The translations under genes were made by a program, and so were the position numbers. The notes beneath the pieces were generated by a model. It searched no databases. It saw only the letters and a list, made by a program, of their open reading frames with translations, and was not told where the DNA came from. Positions 6,962 to 7,730 of a stretch of DNA of 7,730 nt are shown here, in pieces; positions within the stretch are counted from its first letter, which is position 1; every line of letters starts with the position of its first letter. Source of the DNA: an uncultured Pseudomonadota bacterium (lineage in GTDB: Bacteria; Bdellovibrionota_B; Oligoflexia; Oligoflexales; Bog-1112); the NCBI GenBank assembly GCA_937896265.1, contig CALBMD010000231.1, forward strand, positions 1 to 7,730, given 5' to 3'.

Positions 6962-7537
6962 ATGGAAGAGAAAAAATTATTACGTCACCTGCTTCTAACT
7001 CAGCGTTTAGAAATGGGTGAAACAAATCTTTCTGAAAAAAGTCAAAGTTTATGTCAGTATCTTGCTGCATGGATAGCGGGCAAAACATTTTCTTCAGTGT
7101 TTCTTTTTGCCCCAATGAAAAATGAGCCAGATGTCTTTTTACTAACCAAGCTTTTGCCAAAAAATTTGACTTTTGCTTTACCTAGATGTGTGCCTAAAGA
7201 GAAAGTTCTTGAGTTTTATCTTTGGGATAAGGACCCTAGTTCTTTAACATTTGGTCACTATGGTGTTTTGGAGCCTAAAACTCATCAGAGGGTGTTTCCC
7301 AACCAAGAAAGTCTTATCTTAGTCCCAACTTTAGCGCTTGATCAGCATGGTACAAGGCTTGGTTATGGGGGTGGTTACTACGATCGTTTCTTGGCCAAAG
7401 AGCCAAAAGCTTTGGCAGTTGCTATCCTTTGGCAGGACTTTTTTTTGGGAAAAAAGCTGCCCAAAGAGGTTTTTGATCAATCTCTTTCTTGGGCAGCAAC
7501 TGAGAAAGGGATGAGCCAGATTAGAGAATGTCCCTAA
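6962..7537 (+). CDS. 5-formyltetrahydrofolate cyclo-ligase (MTHFS/YgfA family)
   Basis: The enzyme uses ATP to turn 5-formyltetrahydrofolate into 5,10-methenyltetrahydrofolate, returning a storage or inhibitory folate to the one-carbon pool in the cytoplasm. The 191 aa match the family length. The N-terminus (KKLLRHLLLTQR, 4-15) fits the usual basic start of the family. APMKNEPD (50-57) fits the conserved 'Y/F-xx-NE-D' substrate region. The hallmark is VPTLALDQHGTRLGYGGGYY starting at 121, followed by DRFL, which contains the phosphate/ATP-binding RLGYGGGYYDR. The end, KLPKEVFDQSLSWAATEKG, fits the 'LP-E--D--L--v-TE-G' tail. The start ATG has no clear Shine-Dalgarno site (only TAAG nearby), suggesting coupling to the preceding gene. 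In many bacteria this gene (ygfA) follows 6S RNA; here the 8-nt gap leaves no room for it. Confidence 0.93.
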   Translation: MEEKKLLRHLLLTQRLEMGETNLSEKSQSLCQYLAAWIAGKTFSSVFLFAPMKNEPDVFLLTKLLPKNLTFALPRCVPKEKVLEFYLWDKDPSSLTFGHYGVLEPKTHQRVFPNQESLILVPTLALDQHGTRLGYGGGYYDRFLAKEPKALAVAILWQDFFLGKKLPKEVFDQSLSWAATEKGMSQIRECP

Positions 7538-7602
7538 ACCCTTAGCATGCAATTGCAGCTTCCATCGAGATAGTTTCTAACGAGTTTTTTTAAGAGCTAG
7601 TT

Positions 7603-7608
7603 TATAAT
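7603..7608 (+). promoter_or_regulatory. Perfect -10-like box TATAAT in the terminal intergenic region
   Basis: TATAAT matches the sigma-70 -10 consensus exactly, but the positions 16-18 nt upstream (around 7579-7586, AACGAGTT) do not resemble TTGACA, and there is no TGn extension. If used, transcription would begin near 7615 and run into the GC-rich hairpins. Such a short AT-rich match can arise by chance. Confidence 0.3.
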
Positions 7609-7632
7609 AGCAGCCTGGCATAAGACGGTGTT

Positions 7633-7694
7633 CTGGGGAGCTGCGCGCTCCCCAGGCCCCAGCGCCGGGGGAAGGTTCCCCCTAGGCCCCCTCC
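7633..7694. repeat. GC-rich double hairpin, REP-like intergenic repeat candidate
   Basis: CTGGGGAGC (7633-7641) and GCTCCCCAG (7647-7655) form a perfect 9-bp stem with loop TGCGC. GGGGGA (7667-7672) and TCCCCC (7677-7682) form a second 6-bp stem with loop AGGT. AGGCCCC occurs twice as a direct repeat (7654-7660 and 7684-7690), once at the end of each hairpin module. The 62-base stretch is about 79% G+C by hand count, in a window that is otherwise AT-rich. The layout resembles the paired G-rich/C-rich hairpin repeats scattered between genes in Desulfovibrio and some Rhodospirillales (from memory). It could also act as a transcription roadblock or protect an mRNA 3' end; no T-run follows, so it is not a classic intrinsic terminator. 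Confidence 0.6.
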
Positions 7695-7730
7695 TTATTA
7701 GATTTTAATAAAGAATATAGGCTGCATGCA

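Larger units (their letters stand above)
7538..7730. other. Non-coding 3' region after the folate gene
   Basis: No credible gene starts in these 193 bases on either strand. In order they hold a 10-base palindrome TGCAATTGCA (7548-7557), a T7 run (7585-7591) without a GC-rich stem before it, the TATAAT box, the GC-rich double hairpin, and a small AT hairpin (TTATTA 7695-7700 with TAATAA 7706-7711). The next gene lies outside the window. Confidence 0.6.

Noticed and set aside
7548..7557. Palindrome TGCAATTGCA as a regulator site
   Set aside because: A single 10-base palindrome in AT-rich non-coding DNA is expected by chance and is not placed relative to a promoter.
7561..7591. Intrinsic terminator ending in the T7 run after the cyclo-ligase gene
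   Set aside because: I could not find a complementary stem directly before the T-run; the CGAG before it has no CTCG partner upstream.

Overview
The window carries the genes of a Gram-negative bacterium for building and exporting lipid A, the membrane anchor of lipopolysaccharide. All genes are on the + strand, and the DNA is AT-rich. The order is skp, fabZ, lpxA, lpxB, an MsbA-type ABC exporter, lpxK. This resembles the lipid A clusters of delta-type proteobacteria and Bdellovibrionota-like lineages more than the E. coli arrangement, but that placement is an inference from gene order only.

Left part (1-5761): six genes packed as one probable operon. The first is the 3' end of a periplasmic chaperone gene (skp/ompH); its reading frame runs off the left edge, so the signal peptide is outside the window. 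fabZ supplies hydroxyacyl chains in fatty acid synthesis. LpxA puts the first acyl chain on UDP-GlcNAc, LpxB condenses the disaccharide, LpxK phosphorylates it, and the ABC exporter flips the product across the inner membrane. Gaps are 52, 15 and 10 nt, with two 4-nt stop/start overlaps (lpxA/lpxB and exporter/lpxK). lpxD, which usually sits between skp and fabZ, is absent here, and there is no lpxI between lpxA and lpxB.

Middle (5762-5918): a 157-nt intergenic leader rich in potential RNA structure: one long stem-loop, then a multi-part fold ending just before a good ribosome binding site. It matches no RNA family I recognise and is the most interesting unexplained stretch.

Right part (5919-7537): a single-pass membrane protein of unknown function (short repeat-bearing cytoplasmic tail, one membrane helix, charged linker, two putative beta-sandwich domains), followed 8 nt later by 5-formyltetrahydrofolate cyclo-ligase.

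End (7538-7730): non-coding. It holds a perfect -10-like TATAAT and, further on, a GC-rich double hairpin (about 79% GC) that looks like a REP-type intergenic repeat in an AT-rich background. Apart from the leader RNA candidate and this repeat, the window is a standard lipid A locus; I see no clear new defence or mobile system.
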